This document shows positions 22,921 to 32,673 of a stretch of DNA of 53,992 nt, piece after piece. Where the stretch lies: the NCBI GenBank assembly GCA_027575765.1, contig JANBPT010000222.1, positions 1 through 53,992 on the forward strand. Direction: 5' to 3'. Within the stretch, counting starts at the first letter, position 1, and the number at the start of each line of letters is the position of its first letter. Below the pieces are notes generated by a model. The model made no database searches. It saw only the letters and a program-made list of their open reading frames with translations, and had not been told where the DNA came from. Source of the stretch: Tieghemiomyces parasiticus. Taxonomy: Eukaryota > Kickxellomycota > Dimargaritomycetes > Dimargaritales > Dimargaritaceae. The position numbers and the translations under genes were made by a program.

Positions 22921-23454
22921 ATGGAGAAAAAGGACGCCATTCTCTTCTCCGACATCTTCGACTGCAATGACATCGACAAGGACGGCAAGCACTTTGACCG
23001 GGTGTCGCGCCTGAACGCTCGCAGCGAGAACCACATGATGGACCTGACGTTGGACTACAATCTCGAACTGTACCCCATGGAGATTGGTGACAAGTTTTCC
23101 CTGGTTCTGGCATCCACTTTGTCTCTCGATGGCACGGAGGGTGGCAGTGGCGCAGCTGGCGTGTCCTCCGGTGGTGCGAGCGCTTCCGCCGGTGCCGGCG
23201 GGGCCAAAGGTTCCGGAGCTACCATGGGTAGCGTGAAGGCCGATACCTGGCGTCCCAACCGGAACGACCGCTCACTGGCCGACGAGTACGACTATGTCAT
23301 GTACGGCAAAGTGTACCGGTACGACGATGCCGAGGGTAACAATGTCGCCGTATTTGTCTCGTTTGGCGGCCTCCTCATGCGGCTCGAGGGCGAGTACCGA
23401 CACCTCCAGAACGTCACCGTCGGTGAGCACGTGTACCTGCTGATGCGGAAGTAG
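22921..23454 (+). CDS. RPB8: RNA polymerases I, II and III shared subunit RPABC3 (Rpb8)
   Basis: Single exon, 177 residues. The subunit is common to all three nuclear RNA polymerases and forms an OB-fold on the side of the largest subunit. The N-terminus (LFSDIFDCNDIDKDGKHFDR) and the C-terminus (VFVSFGGLLMRLEGEYRHL, then YLLMRK) are typical. Residues about 71-106 are a Gly/Ala/Ser-rich insertion between the LASTLSLDG strand and DTWRP, which explains the length against 146 in yeast. The insertion falls in a loop that is disordered and variable in known Rpb8 structures. The start context CCACCATGG is good. It is convergent with the methyltransferase gene, with 370 bp between the stops. Confidence 0.95.
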   Translation: MEKKDAILFSDIFDCNDIDKDGKHFDRVSRLNARSENHMMDLTLDYNLELYPMEIGDKFSLVLASTLSLDGTEGGSGAAGVSSGGASASAGAGGAKGSGATMGSVKADTWRPNRNDRSLADEYDYVMYGKVYRYDDAEGNNVAVFVSFGGLLMRLEGEYRHLQNVTVGEHVYLLMRK

Positions 23455-23824
23455 ACCATCGACCCGAGTTGCTGGCTGACTTCGTCCTCTTTTCCTTAAA
23501 AAATCATAAAACAGCACACCAACCCCGATCCGAGTTGATGTATTTACTTTGCCGAGCCAACGTTTACCAAATAATAATAATGTTAACAGCTAGTCCCGCC
23601 GAGGTGGTAATAACCCTCCAAGTTTTGTGGTGGAAAGGACTGTATTTCACAAAATATATGGATACGGGCAGGTAGGGTAGAGTTAGGGTAGAGTGGGCAA
23701 AACATTGGTCGGCTTGGCATGTATCGATAAAATAGCCGAAGGATGAGAAAGACAGAGAGGCAAGCGAATAGAATGAGATATATAGAATACGCTGGCGCGA
23801 CGGGGAGATAATAGGGAACACACC
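23455..23824. other. convergent 3' interval
   Basis: The stops of RPB8 (plus) and the methyltransferase (minus) face each other. AT-rich stretches (an (AAT)n tract near 23568, TATATAG near 23780) fit polyadenylation regions for both genes. No gene is seen. Confidence 0.5.
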
Positions 23825-26719
23825 TTAGAATGACTCTCCAGTTTCGGAGTCCAGCTGGTCCACGGAAGAGGAGGGGGGGATGGTAGCGACGAACGGGGCA
23901 ACAATCTCCTTCGTAACCTCCTCAATTTTTGGGTCGTCGTCGGACGCAATATCCAATTCCTTCAAGATATGCAGTCGACGGGGCACAAGCCAGGGTTCCG
24001 CGGGAGCCGAGAGCGCGTGACAGAGCTGCCACGAGGATCCACTCCGCATGGCCTTCTGCGCCCGCTGGGTTAGTTGGGACCGGCGCCAGCGAGTACGCAG
24101 ATCGACCAACGAACGGAAGCGAGAGGATGGCGATGGGGCGGATTTTGATGCCTCCGTCGCAACGCCGATAACTTCCCTTGGCAGCTGCTGTAATTGTTGC
24201 TGCAGGGCCTGGTAGGGGTCTTCGAGCATCTCAAACCCACGTTTAGGTTCGCGGACATAAACCCATCCCGACCTCCGGGCGATATCCCGGTTAGCCCACA
24301 GTTCGAGCAGCCGTCCACGGCCCAATTCATGATCGTACGCTGCATTGGGCAGCAGTGTCTCAATCATTTCATACACGGCATCGGGCCGGGGTTCAGTCCA
24401 GTCATGGTAAATCCAGTCACGCACGGGCCGGGCAAAATCAATAATAACGTCAGCGGACCGTTGGTGGCGGATATCGAACCCCTCACCTTTCTTGAACAGC
24501 AATAGCGTTTCCTTGGAAGTGCGAATGTAAGGGGAGGGACGCCCGTGGTGCGTGTGGTTGAGCCGCTTTTTAAACCAGATGAGGTTTTCCACGTAGCGGC
24601 AGTCCAGATGGGCCATCATTTCGACAACTGCCGGTAGGATCGCCTTGTGGGTCCAGAGGAAGACCATGCCTCGCGGGAGACAAGGGAGGACCCGGGCCAG
24701 GAGGGTACCCACCTCGGAGACGGTCACTCCTGGAGTGGGTGTATCTTCGTCACCATCGACGTGCTCGCCCGGGAAGCAGTTACGGTACTGGTCTTCGACA
24801 TAGGCCTCAGTCCACGGTGGGTCTACAAGGATCCCGTCAAACGAGAGTGAAGCCAGCTCAAGTTGGGCGGGGGACGGAGGTACAATCGCTGCTAGCGCCG
24901 GCGACTCGATGGCCGTGCTCGATTTTTCACCCACCGTGGGGTCATCCAGTCGGCTCTCCCGGCACGCATCAGCCAACACGGTCGGCTCCAGTTCGACCAT
25001 CCTGTCCACTTCGAGAAACAGGTATTCAGTGGACTCGGGCGTGGCTTCCTGTTGGGCCTCGAGGGTAACGATCGGTTTGGCCCAGGTGGTCGGTATCACA
25101 TTGGGTAAGCGAACGTAAATCGGCTCGGGCATAGGCGCCTCGGGTGCCTTGACGCCGGACCAGAACTTAGACAGGTCAATTTGGGTGGCCTTGGTACGAG
25201 GCGGGGCTACCATGAAATCAGGGTCCTGCAGGCGGGGGCGGATTATGGTACCCATGGTGGTTGAGCTAGGTGTTGGTAAGCTAGAGGGGGTAGCTGAAGT
25301 GGTGGTGGTGGTGTAAGTATTAGTACTGGCACCCGACGTTGTCGGGCTCCTGGTCTGCGCCGCACGGATATCGGCTAACTGACGCATCCGCTGCTTGAAC
25401 TCCGGATTAGGGATCACGTAGGGCGCCTTGAATCGGTCGTGAGATGTTGGTTTCGAAGGTGCTGGCATCGACGGCGGTGAAGCGACTGTTGGGCTTGCCT
25501 TGGTCAACGACGATGACGTGACGGTGGCCTTAGCCCGGGCCGCGGGTTTGGTAGTTGACGAAATGGGTTTGCTCTGGCGCGTGAGCCCCAGTCGGGAGGA
25601 CGTCAGAGCATTGTCACCGTGAAATTCTCGGATCCACCCGTCGATTTCCGCCTCGGCGGTCTTCAGCTCTTCGGTCTCCCACCGTTCGCTCAGAGTCGGA
25701 TCTGGGACCGCCCCGGAGTTCCCTGTTACCCCGCCGCTGGTTGTCCCACCGCCGCCGGGGCGCTGCTTATTCACCATAACCAATTTTCCGTCGACCCACC
25801 CGTACGCGTCATCCACGAGTTTTCTTTGCTCCAAGAGTTTCCGGTAATACGAGCTACACATGTATCCGGCCTTGTGCGGGACGCCCTTACTGAACAGACC
25901 CCACGCCGAGCCAATTCGATACCCGGAAGTCCGCCATACCTCGAGTCGAGCCATGAAGGCCTGGTGGTCGGCTGCATTAAACCCGCCGTTCGATTGGCCC
26001 TCAGTGGGGTCGACGAACCTGTAGTAATAAGCCTCCGGGTTAGTGTGCCGAATATTCCAAGCGTGAATCCGTGCCGCTGACCACGCTTTAACTTGATCCC
26101 GTGTGAAGACGTTTTCAAATTGGCCGCCCGAGCGGCGGACGGGGGGCAGTACCGTCGTCTTCCGGTGGGGACTACTCGCGACGGACCGTTTTTTCATGGC
26201 AGCCGCTGTCGCAGTAGCCAAGGCGAGCGGATGTGTGGAAGTCACTGGGGAGTCGTCCAAGATGATAGTATCCAGGGAGGCGGTGACTGTACTGCCCGGG
26301 GCACCGCTTGCCTCGAGAATCTGCCCGGAAGGGGTGGGGTCCATAACATTGTTAATAACCAGTGGGGATAAATCGGGCTTAATTATGGTTAATAAAGGTA
26401 GAGCTAGTTGCGACCAACGCGGGAACACTATCGTGTATTCCTGGACAACTGACCTTACTGCTACCGTCGTAGGGTGTAACGATGGCGCCGAGGATCCACG
26501 GCGTGGCGGCCCGGTAAGCCCTACCAACCGTGCACTTACCGAGCGGGGCCGCTTGGGCGGGCAGTCGCCATCGAGAATATCATCTAGAAGCTGGGCTAGG
26601 TCGTCGATATCGGCTGGCAGGCTCGGAGTTGGCGACATGGCGCTACTCGGCGAATCGCTTTTACGCTTGCGGGACGATAGGGAGACAGGACTCTGCACCC
26701 AGTCGGCCATGTCGGTCAT
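23825..26719 (-). CDS. SANT/Myb-like plus MT-A70 adenine-N6 methyltransferase
   Basis: About 964 residues, with the start at 26719 (MTDMADW). The frame upstream looks like leader. Residues 1-210 are disordered. About 213-308 form a SANT/Myb-like domain: conserved aromatics in WSAARIHAW, YYYRFVDP, then SAWGLFSKGVPHKAGYMC and YYRKLL. A Ser/Thr/Pro linker follows. The MT-A70 domain spans about 620-870, with the SAM/adenine motif DPPW at 633-636, FLWTH, then YVENLIWFKK, FDIRHQRSADVI, MIETLLPNA and LLELWANRD ending in GWVYV. From memory, the RHQR.(A/P)DV.FD and LELWAN motifs are closer to the AMT1/MTA1 group (DNA 6mA at ApT in ciliates and early fungi) than to the mRNA writers. The assignment is moderate. 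A GTAAGT at 26539 could start an in-frame intron of about 100 bp. Confidence 0.8.
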   Translation of the reverse strand: MTDMADWVQSPVSLSSRKRKSDSPSSAMSPTPSLPADIDDLAQLLDDILDGDCPPKRPRSVSARLVGLTGPPRRGSSAPSLHPTTVAVRSVVQEYTIVFPRWSQLALPLLTIIKPDLSPLVINNVMDPTPSGQILEASGAPGSTVTASLDTIILDDSPVTSTHPLALATATAAAMKKRSVASSPHRKTTVLPPVRRSGGQFENVFTRDQVKAWSAARIHAWNIRHTNPEAYYYRFVDPTEGQSNGGFNAADHQAFMARLEVWRTSGYRIGSAWGLFSKGVPHKAGYMCSSYYRKLLEQRKLVDDAYGWVDGKLVMVNKQRPGGGGTTSGGVTGNSGAVPDPTLSERWETEELKTAEAEIDGWIREFHGDNALTSSRLGLTRQSKPISSTTKPAARAKATVTSSSLTKASPTVASPPSMPAPSKPTSHDRFKAPYVIPNPEFKQRMRQLADIRAAQTRSPTTSGASTNTYTTTTTSATPSSLPTPSSTTMGTIIRPRLQDPDFMVAPPRTKATQIDLSKFWSGVKAPEAPMPEPIYVRLPNVIPTTWAKPIVTLEAQQEATPESTEYLFLEVDRMVELEPTVLADACRESRLDDPTVGEKSSTAIESPALAAIVPPSPAQLELASLSFDGILVDPPWTEAYVEDQYRNCFPGEHVDGDEDTPTPGVTVSEVGTLLARVLPCLPRGMVFLWTHKAILPAVVEMMAHLDCRYVENLIWFKKRLNHTHHGRPSPYIRTSKETLLLFKKGEGFDIRHQRSADVIIDFARPVRDWIYHDWTEPRPDAVYEMIETLLPNAAYDHELGRGRLLELWANRDIARRSGWVYVREPKRGFEMLEDPYQALQQQLQQLPREVIGVATEASKSAPSPSSRFRSLVDLRTRWRRSQLTQRAQKAMRSGSSWQLCHALSAPAEPWLVPRRLHILKELDIASDDDPKIEEVTKEIVAPFVATIPPSSSVDQLDSETGESF

Positions 26720-28633
26720 GGTAAGCGCACAGGCCGGGAAGGTCGAGAGGGAGCCTGTTTTACCAAGCGAAATCGTCTGACACACGTTACTTGACGTGTC
26801 GAGACTTGTGCTAGAAACCAATGTGGAATTTGCGAGACGGTATATGCGGCGAACAGAAAGTGACTTAAACAAAGTAGTGGCTGGCAGGGCAGTCTACTGA
26901 AGGTGGCCAATTGAGCGCAACCAACTGTCGGGTGTAATGAAAGCGACAGTACTGCGGCAGGTGATGGCAACTGCTTGATGCTGAAAGACCAAGTTATTAT
27001 GGGAAGGCTCAAGGGGCAAGCATGCGAGGTTGACCAGACGTAGGGTCTGGCAGAACACAATGCGCGATCCCCATGGACCCACCAACGCTCACCTAGTGGC
27101 TTGGCTCCACACGGTATATTGAGGGGCAAGGTTTGGTCTCAAGGGCACAATTGGGGGTTTGTTTACGTTAGGATGGCCGGAGTCCCACTTGGTCCCATTT
27201 AAGGACACAACGTCCCCCCCGCCCCACTGTGTCGATGTATGGAGCGCACGGATTGGCACACTACAGAGTCCAGGTGGGATGAGTTTTTTTTCTTTAAAAA
27301 AAAAATAACACAGGCAGCGGTGAACTACTAGCTGGGAAGAAGGTAGGGGCGCAGCAGTAATCGTCCATGGGGCAAGTGCCAGAGGCGTACACAGGTCAAG
27401 GCCTAAACGGCTGGCACGGAATACGCTGCGAACGAGGACTGGGTCCCTGTACAGAGGTATTGGCTAGTAAGTAATTGAAACGCAACTTTAAGAATAGAAC
27501 CGCTTCGTCATGGGTATCACATTACAACCCACCCCTTATCGTAACCACGAAGGCCGACTTGGCCCACGAAACTCTGTCACTTACCCAACGGAAGGGTTGA
27601 GGAACGGGCTAAGCGAAACACCGAGCCCCCAGTTCTTCGCCGGCTGCTGATGGTAACATCCGTGGGCGGCTAGTAAAGCCATTTTAAGTGGTCAGTTACA
27701 CCGGTCCTTCCTACGAGTTCGCCGTGCGATGAACGCAGTGCCATCATTAACGGCCAAACATGCTAAAGAGCTCAACTCTAGACCACCACTACGGCATTGG
27801 CTTCCATTGGTGTTAAACCAAGCAATAGTGGGCCGAGAACGGGGTGGACGCTGGCGAGCCGTCAAGCTCGTCTTTATGCATCAATGGAAGAGGGTGGGAT
27901 GGGCGGATGAAGATGGCACCATAGCCGCCTCTGCGTCGTACCGCCAGTTGTGTACAAGGTGACGTCTCGGTTCTTAACACACTACTGACCTGCCTGATCT
28001 TCGGCCATCTTCTTATCTCGAGATCAGTCATTTTCACGGGTTTGGCCTACACACCTTCTCCTCCCACCTGGCCGAGGTAACCACTCGGGCCTCTATTATT
28101 GGACATGTGGATGGTACGGTGTACGACTGGTAGACTTGTGCGCACCACCGCCACCGTTCACTCCAGTAAACCCCGCCTGGGCCAGATTCGGTCGGTATCA
28201 CGATACTAGCGGTAGAATAGAACCAATGATGGCCATCATTCGACCTCTGTCTTTGCTTATTGCGTTGGTTGTCTCCAGCATCTACGTCTCTCCGTTAACT
28301 CTCCTCTGGTGTGATCGTGCTCGAGCAACGTAGCACTGGTTGCCAAGTCAAGCCAGGGTGAAAGTGGGAGGGTGCTGACCTATCGACGGAAGGGTCAGCG
28401 ACGAAGAGATCAGTTGAGGAACCAAGTTAACTCCGGGTAGAGTAATGGGAAGCCGCTCCTCAGTTTTGTGTGCAAATGCGGCTGCCCGATCAGCTTTTTC
28501 ATATAAAGAGGGTCTTACAGCCCAGCCTGGCAAGCATTATTATTATTGTTATAATACACAGACGCCACTTGATTCTCACCGTTGAGAAATAACCTCCACC
28601 TATCTCTCATCTCAACCCAACTGTTTATTCACG
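26720..28633. other. divergent intergenic interval, no gene seen
   Basis: 5' flanks of the methyltransferase (left) and of the small secreted protein (right). It holds a T-run/A-run block at 27284-27306 (T8 then about A9) and an ATT microsatellite at 28535-28555. Open frames are under 80 codons without family features. Confidence 0.55.
28497..28560 (+). promoter_or_regulatory. AT-rich, TATA-like region before the small secreted-protein gene
   Basis: CATATAAAG at 28500 and an (ATT)n stretch ending in TATAATAC at 28550 lie 75-135 bp before the ATG at 28634. Either could serve as a core promoter element. Confidence 0.4.
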
Positions 28634-29245
28634 ATGAAGTTACCCCTTACTCCGATTGCTTTTCTCCTCACCTTTCCAGCCCTGCTCACGGTGACTGTCG
28701 AGGCTATCCCCACTAACCTGGATGGCAATGGCCCCCAGGGACTGGTCGAACGCCCCACCGCTACCGCCCTGGCCTCCGCTATATCCTTCACAGAGCCCGT
28801 CCCGACCGTACAACAGACACCATTCCCACTGTCGCTCTCCAATGCCGACCGCACGGCCAATGACTCACTGAATACCCCCCGGTACCTTTTTCCCTCCCCA
28901 ATACTCGCCAAGGTGAATCCTAAGTGGACCGAAGCTACAAAGCGTAGGAAGGCGAGCATGGACAATAAACTGTCTGCCGTCATCCCTCTGCTTCGGTCAA
29001 GCGCCAAATTGGCCGTTGGTAACCCGCCAGCCAGCCTGAAGTATATTCGAGTGACCGTGAAGGACCGTAGCGTCGTACTGAAGGTAAAAGAAGTCCGCGA
29101 GGAGCCGGTCAGTAGCTTATACGTATCTGAGTACATTCACAAACTACTCTTCTCCCAACCGGAAGGCGTCCAAGCGGCGATAACGGTTGAAACGGCCAGT
29201 GCTGAAGAATTTTCAACTTTTAAAGCGACCGGTTGTGACCTTTAG
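28634..29245 (+). CDS. small predicted secreted protein
   Basis: Single exon, 203 residues. A clear signal peptide (MKLPLTPIAFLLTFPALLTVTVEA, cleavage likely after VEA). The mature part is Thr/Pro-rich at first, with a basic patch near residues 100-107 (TEATKRRKAS). The C-terminal half (IRVTVKDRSVVLKVKEVREE, then YVSEYIHKLLF) could be a small alpha/beta domain. The mature part has one or very few Cys, so it is not a typical Cys-rich fungal effector. No family was recognised. It is convergent with the tubby-like gene. The frame is intact and fills the distance to a clean stop at 29245. Confidence 0.65.
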   Translation: MKLPLTPIAFLLTFPALLTVTVEAIPTNLDGNGPQGLVERPTATALASAISFTEPVPTVQQTPFPLSLSNADRTANDSLNTPRYLFPSPILAKVNPKWTEATKRRKASMDNKLSAVIPLLRSSAKLAVGNPPASLKYIRVTVKDRSVVLKVKEVREEPVSSLYVSEYIHKLLFSQPEGVQAAITVETASAEEFSTFKATGCDL

Positions 29246-29716
29246 CTTTTTTTACGCGTATATGGCAAGCGGTTTACAAACGTCGCTGTTCTCGTAGTAC
29301 CTGCGGATAATGGAGTTATCTATTTACTTCAATAAACTGCAAGGTTAGGGGTGCATTCAGATGAAACTATACTGAATATAATACTACGGCTAGGGTATTT
29401 AAGCGGGGTGAACTATAAGCACGAATAAGCCAAGCTCGTCAGCCACGGGGGGGGGCAAAGACAACGGGCAAAATGTCACTTAGTAGAGATAAAGGCCGAC
29501 TGATATACTGGATTACAAATACAGGGTAGTAAGGTAACGAGGGAAGGGCAGGTGGATGTTATGGTTGAATACGAAGTGGAAGGTTTGGAGGCTGCTCAAC
29601 CTGGACGTGGCATTGTATTGGGATGTTGAAAGGTCGAAACAAGGTGGCAGAATATCCACCACAAAGCGATGGGTGCCTTGACATCTCTGCGCTCACCGAC
29701 ACCAAACCATGCCGCC
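29246..29716. other. convergent 3' interval
   Basis: Between the stops of the secreted-protein gene and the tubby-like gene. AATAAACTG at 29331 is a candidate poly(A) signal for the plus-strand gene, and there is a G9 run near 29447. No gene is seen. Confidence 0.5.
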
Positions 29717-30616
29717 TTATAAGGACACCCCACGCAACCGACAGTACTCCAGAGCTACAAACAGAGAAAAGACGATCAATGTATCCGACTCGGGGCTCAG
29801 CTCATCCTGCACCGAGAACCGCCCACTACTCCGCACAAATTTGAGGACTGATCGTTCGTAGCGGGCGACAGGTTGGCGGGCACCGGTGTCCATACACACG
29901 AAAGCGCCGTCACCGATCCCAAGGGCGTTACTCAGCAGGGTCCACCGCAGCTTTCGGCCCTGCCAGTGGAACGACGCCGACGCCAGGCAAAACTCGACCC
30001 GCAGGCGGAGGGTGACCGGCGGGTAGCGAGACCCGCGCGGCGGCCGGAGTTCTAGTTTATCGCAGCCACCACGCTGATGGCCCTCGGTGATACCAAAGCG
30101 GCCAACAGGCGGGGATAGCCGGGTGACCGCGTGCAGGAGATCAGTTTCCCAGAGGGACCGGCCCGTCGCCAGACTGTGTAAAATGACGCGTTGGCCGTCA
30201 GGCAAGGTCACGATGGATTTGCGCCAGGTACATAGATTGTGGGCCTTGGGAGTCCCCGCTGCCGTAAAGGCTTGGTGATGGTGACCGGTGCCCTGGCCTT
30301 CGCTGTCACTGCCGTCCGAACTGCTGGCTGTCGGCCGGCCACTATTTAAAGGATACCTAGGGCCACCGAACGGATCGCTGCCGGCTAGCAAGCCTGAAGA
30401 GGGTGCTGGGTCGTTCAAAGGCATCGACTCGGAGTTGGAAAACTCCGGAGGGTCGGGCGCTACGTATAGTCGGGCCACTGACGACGAAAATGAGCGGCCC
30501 CGGCGGCCGGCCGGGTCACCGCCTAACGTGATAATCCCCGGGACTACCTTGTCTGGGTACAGCGTCACCGTCGACGGGTTGAACAGTGCCGACTGTATCT
30601 TGTAGGTGCGTATCAT
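29717..30616 (-). CDS. tubby C-terminal/DUF6593-like protein
   Basis: Single exon, 299 residues. It matches the pattern of fungal tubby-C-like proteins (DUF6593/LURP-one/scramblase fold). A strand opens the protein (YKIQSALFNPSTVTLYPDKV). A long disordered Ser/Pro/Gly insert follows (about residues 40-120), then SIVTLPDGQRVILHSLATG. The core repeats the family's paired strands: SASFHWQGRKLRWTL, then PVARYERSVLKFVRSSGRFSV, then a C-terminal hydrophobic helix (TLIVFSLFVALEY). Members of this fold bind phospholipids or scaffold membranes, but no function is known for the fungal branch. A second, shorter member is at 51178-51935. Recognition is by pattern only. Confidence 0.6.
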   Translation of the reverse strand: MIRTYKIQSALFNPSTVTLYPDKVVPGIITLGGDPAGRRGRSFSSSVARLYVAPDPPEFSNSESMPLNDPAPSSGLLAGSDPFGGPRYPLNSGRPTASSSDGSDSEGQGTGHHHQAFTAAGTPKAHNLCTWRKSIVTLPDGQRVILHSLATGRSLWETDLLHAVTRLSPPVGRFGITEGHQRGGCDKLELRPPRGSRYPPVTLRLRVEFCLASASFHWQGRKLRWTLLSNALGIGDGAFVCMDTGARQPVARYERSVLKFVRSSGRFSVQDELSPESDTLIVFSLFVALEYCRLRGVSL

Positions 30617-32673
30617 GGCGGGCTACGAATGTCGGGGGCGCGGTGTCCAAAGTTACAAAGTTACGAGTTCGGGAGGTGAAAGAAGAGCCCGGTCGAGGGC
30701 GAAATCGGGACTAGGGTCGTATTAGAAGGAGGTCTGCGGTGTAAGGGGTGGCTGAGGAGTGCAAGGGGCGATAGCTGGAGGTGGTGGCTCGAGCCCGTGA
30801 AACGAGGGAGGTGGAAAACGAAGACTAGTGGATTGGTGGGTCGTACAAGGTCAACCTAGGGTTGCCACTATTTCGGCGGCTCGAGCTGCTAGTGAGAGAG
30901 AGAGAGAGAGAGAGTGTGTGTGTGTGTGTGTGTGCATGCGCGCAGGGCGCGGTTGGCAATGGGTAGTAATATGTGAGGCAATTCCAGTCGGATGGGTCCA
31001 GTGTACAATAATATGGCGGTATCCGTAGAGGCCTGGTGCACAGATACAGGTTAAGAACACGCCGGACGGGGCCGAGTTCGAGAGACAGGAGACAGGAACG
31101 GTTGCGTGGGAAGTTGGACGGCGAGCCAGGAAGATGGTAAAGCGAAGAGTAGAGCGGCAGTCTCCGCGTGGGGTAATATACAGGGACCAGTTAGGGGAGG
31201 GTGGTGAGGCTGAAATGTGGAGAAGGACGGCGGACCGAGTGTGGGCGTGAGAGGGCGGAGAACTAAATATTAGACGGGACAAATACAGGCGTGTGAGGGC
31301 GGAGAGTTTAATAATAGAACGGCGATGAGAGGGGCGCTAAAAATGTTCCATGGCGACTCTGCAGCAAAGCTCAAGGGAGGCTACATGGAAGGGCGGGGTT
31401 GTGCATTGAGGTAGAGTGTAGGGGGCCAGGGCGAGTGCGTGTAGTGGGCAGAGGTCTTGCTAATCGTACAATGCAGAAACATAACTTTGACTTAGGAAGG
31501 AGAGATGCAGCCGAGGTAGCAATGGGCGACTGGGCGGTAAAGAGAGGGCGGCGGCGGTGGGGGATGTAAAGGAAGTGAAGGGGAAGCGGGAACGGAGAGT
31601 CCAGACCTTCAAGCCCCGGTCCCATATTGACTTTGATAGGTCCTCATGTCTTTGCGTTGCCCGGACCTTCCTTCCCCCCTCTCCTTCCATCGCCATGAAT
31701 GGCATACTGTAGACGTTCGGGCCAGCACCGTGCATGACTAACGCGTTGGTTGCACAAGAGGCTGCAGCCGCCTGGCCCAATCTACGCGGGAACGGCAAGC
31801 ATCTCGCGCCTACCGACAGGCTGTATAGCGTGCCGCTGCTACCCGGGCTCGCGCCTATTGCTGGTTAGGATGGACAGGCAATGTGACCATCCGGCAACTC
31901 GAATAGGCAGGTAAACAGAGCAAGGCCCACAGTAAAGCCATCATATCCGAAAGATGTTAAATGAGGAAGGGTGAATACTAGCCTAGAAGGCCATAGTCAG
32001 CTGGCGCAAGGCGGGAGAAAGGGATATCGTCGGGTGGTGAGAGGGTAAGGTAGGTCTTGGAAAGGAGGGGGGTGGTGGGGATGGGCCCGGACCTAGCGGA
32101 GATCCAAAAAAAAAGAAAAAAAAAGAAAATCCTTTTAAGCGCTGTCGACCTCTCTGGTGCCATTGGCCTGACTGGCCCTAGCTGGCTTGCTGATCTCTGG
32201 CTCGTTTGCTTCTCAGGTGTGATTGGTGTTCTCCCCTGGCCATCTGACTTGACACCGCTGACCTTCAGGCCCGGGTGTACCCCTGGACACGGTCGGCCTC
32301 ATGACGGCGGGGTGATGTATACGTGCTGCTCTCGATAATCAACACCCCTGCCTAGTACCGAGTGCTTAGCTGGACAGTTGGTTGAATCATAGATATGGGC
32401 GAGCTGAGTCCTTACCTTTAATTCGCTAGGATTTTCTATGGCCACTGTGTTCCCTACCGACACGATGAAGAGGTAGAGGGGAAACAAGGGAAATCAGGGC
32501 CATGCGCAGGGATTTCACCGCGATGGGTTACCCTCCAAATCCTTGTGGAAACTGTCAAGGCTAATATGACAGTGTATTAATTATAAGACTTGCGGCTTCC
32601 CCGTGTTGGTATTTGGGGGATCAACCTACCAAGGGCGATGGAAAGGAGGCCTTCCGATTAGACGGGGTCGATA
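30617..32673. other. intergenic, no gene seen
   Basis: 5' flank of the tubby-like gene and 3' flank of the sphingomyelinase-like gene. It holds the compound microsatellite at 30892-30934 and two A-rich runs at 32105-32127. Frames up to about 140 codons on the minus strand are shadows of purine-rich DNA and include the microsatellite itself. Confidence 0.55.
30892..30934. repeat. compound (GA)n(GT)n microsatellite
   Basis: GTGA(GA)n passes directly into (GT)n and ends in GCATGCGCGC. Same composition and order as the array at 9162-9231. Confidence 0.9.
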
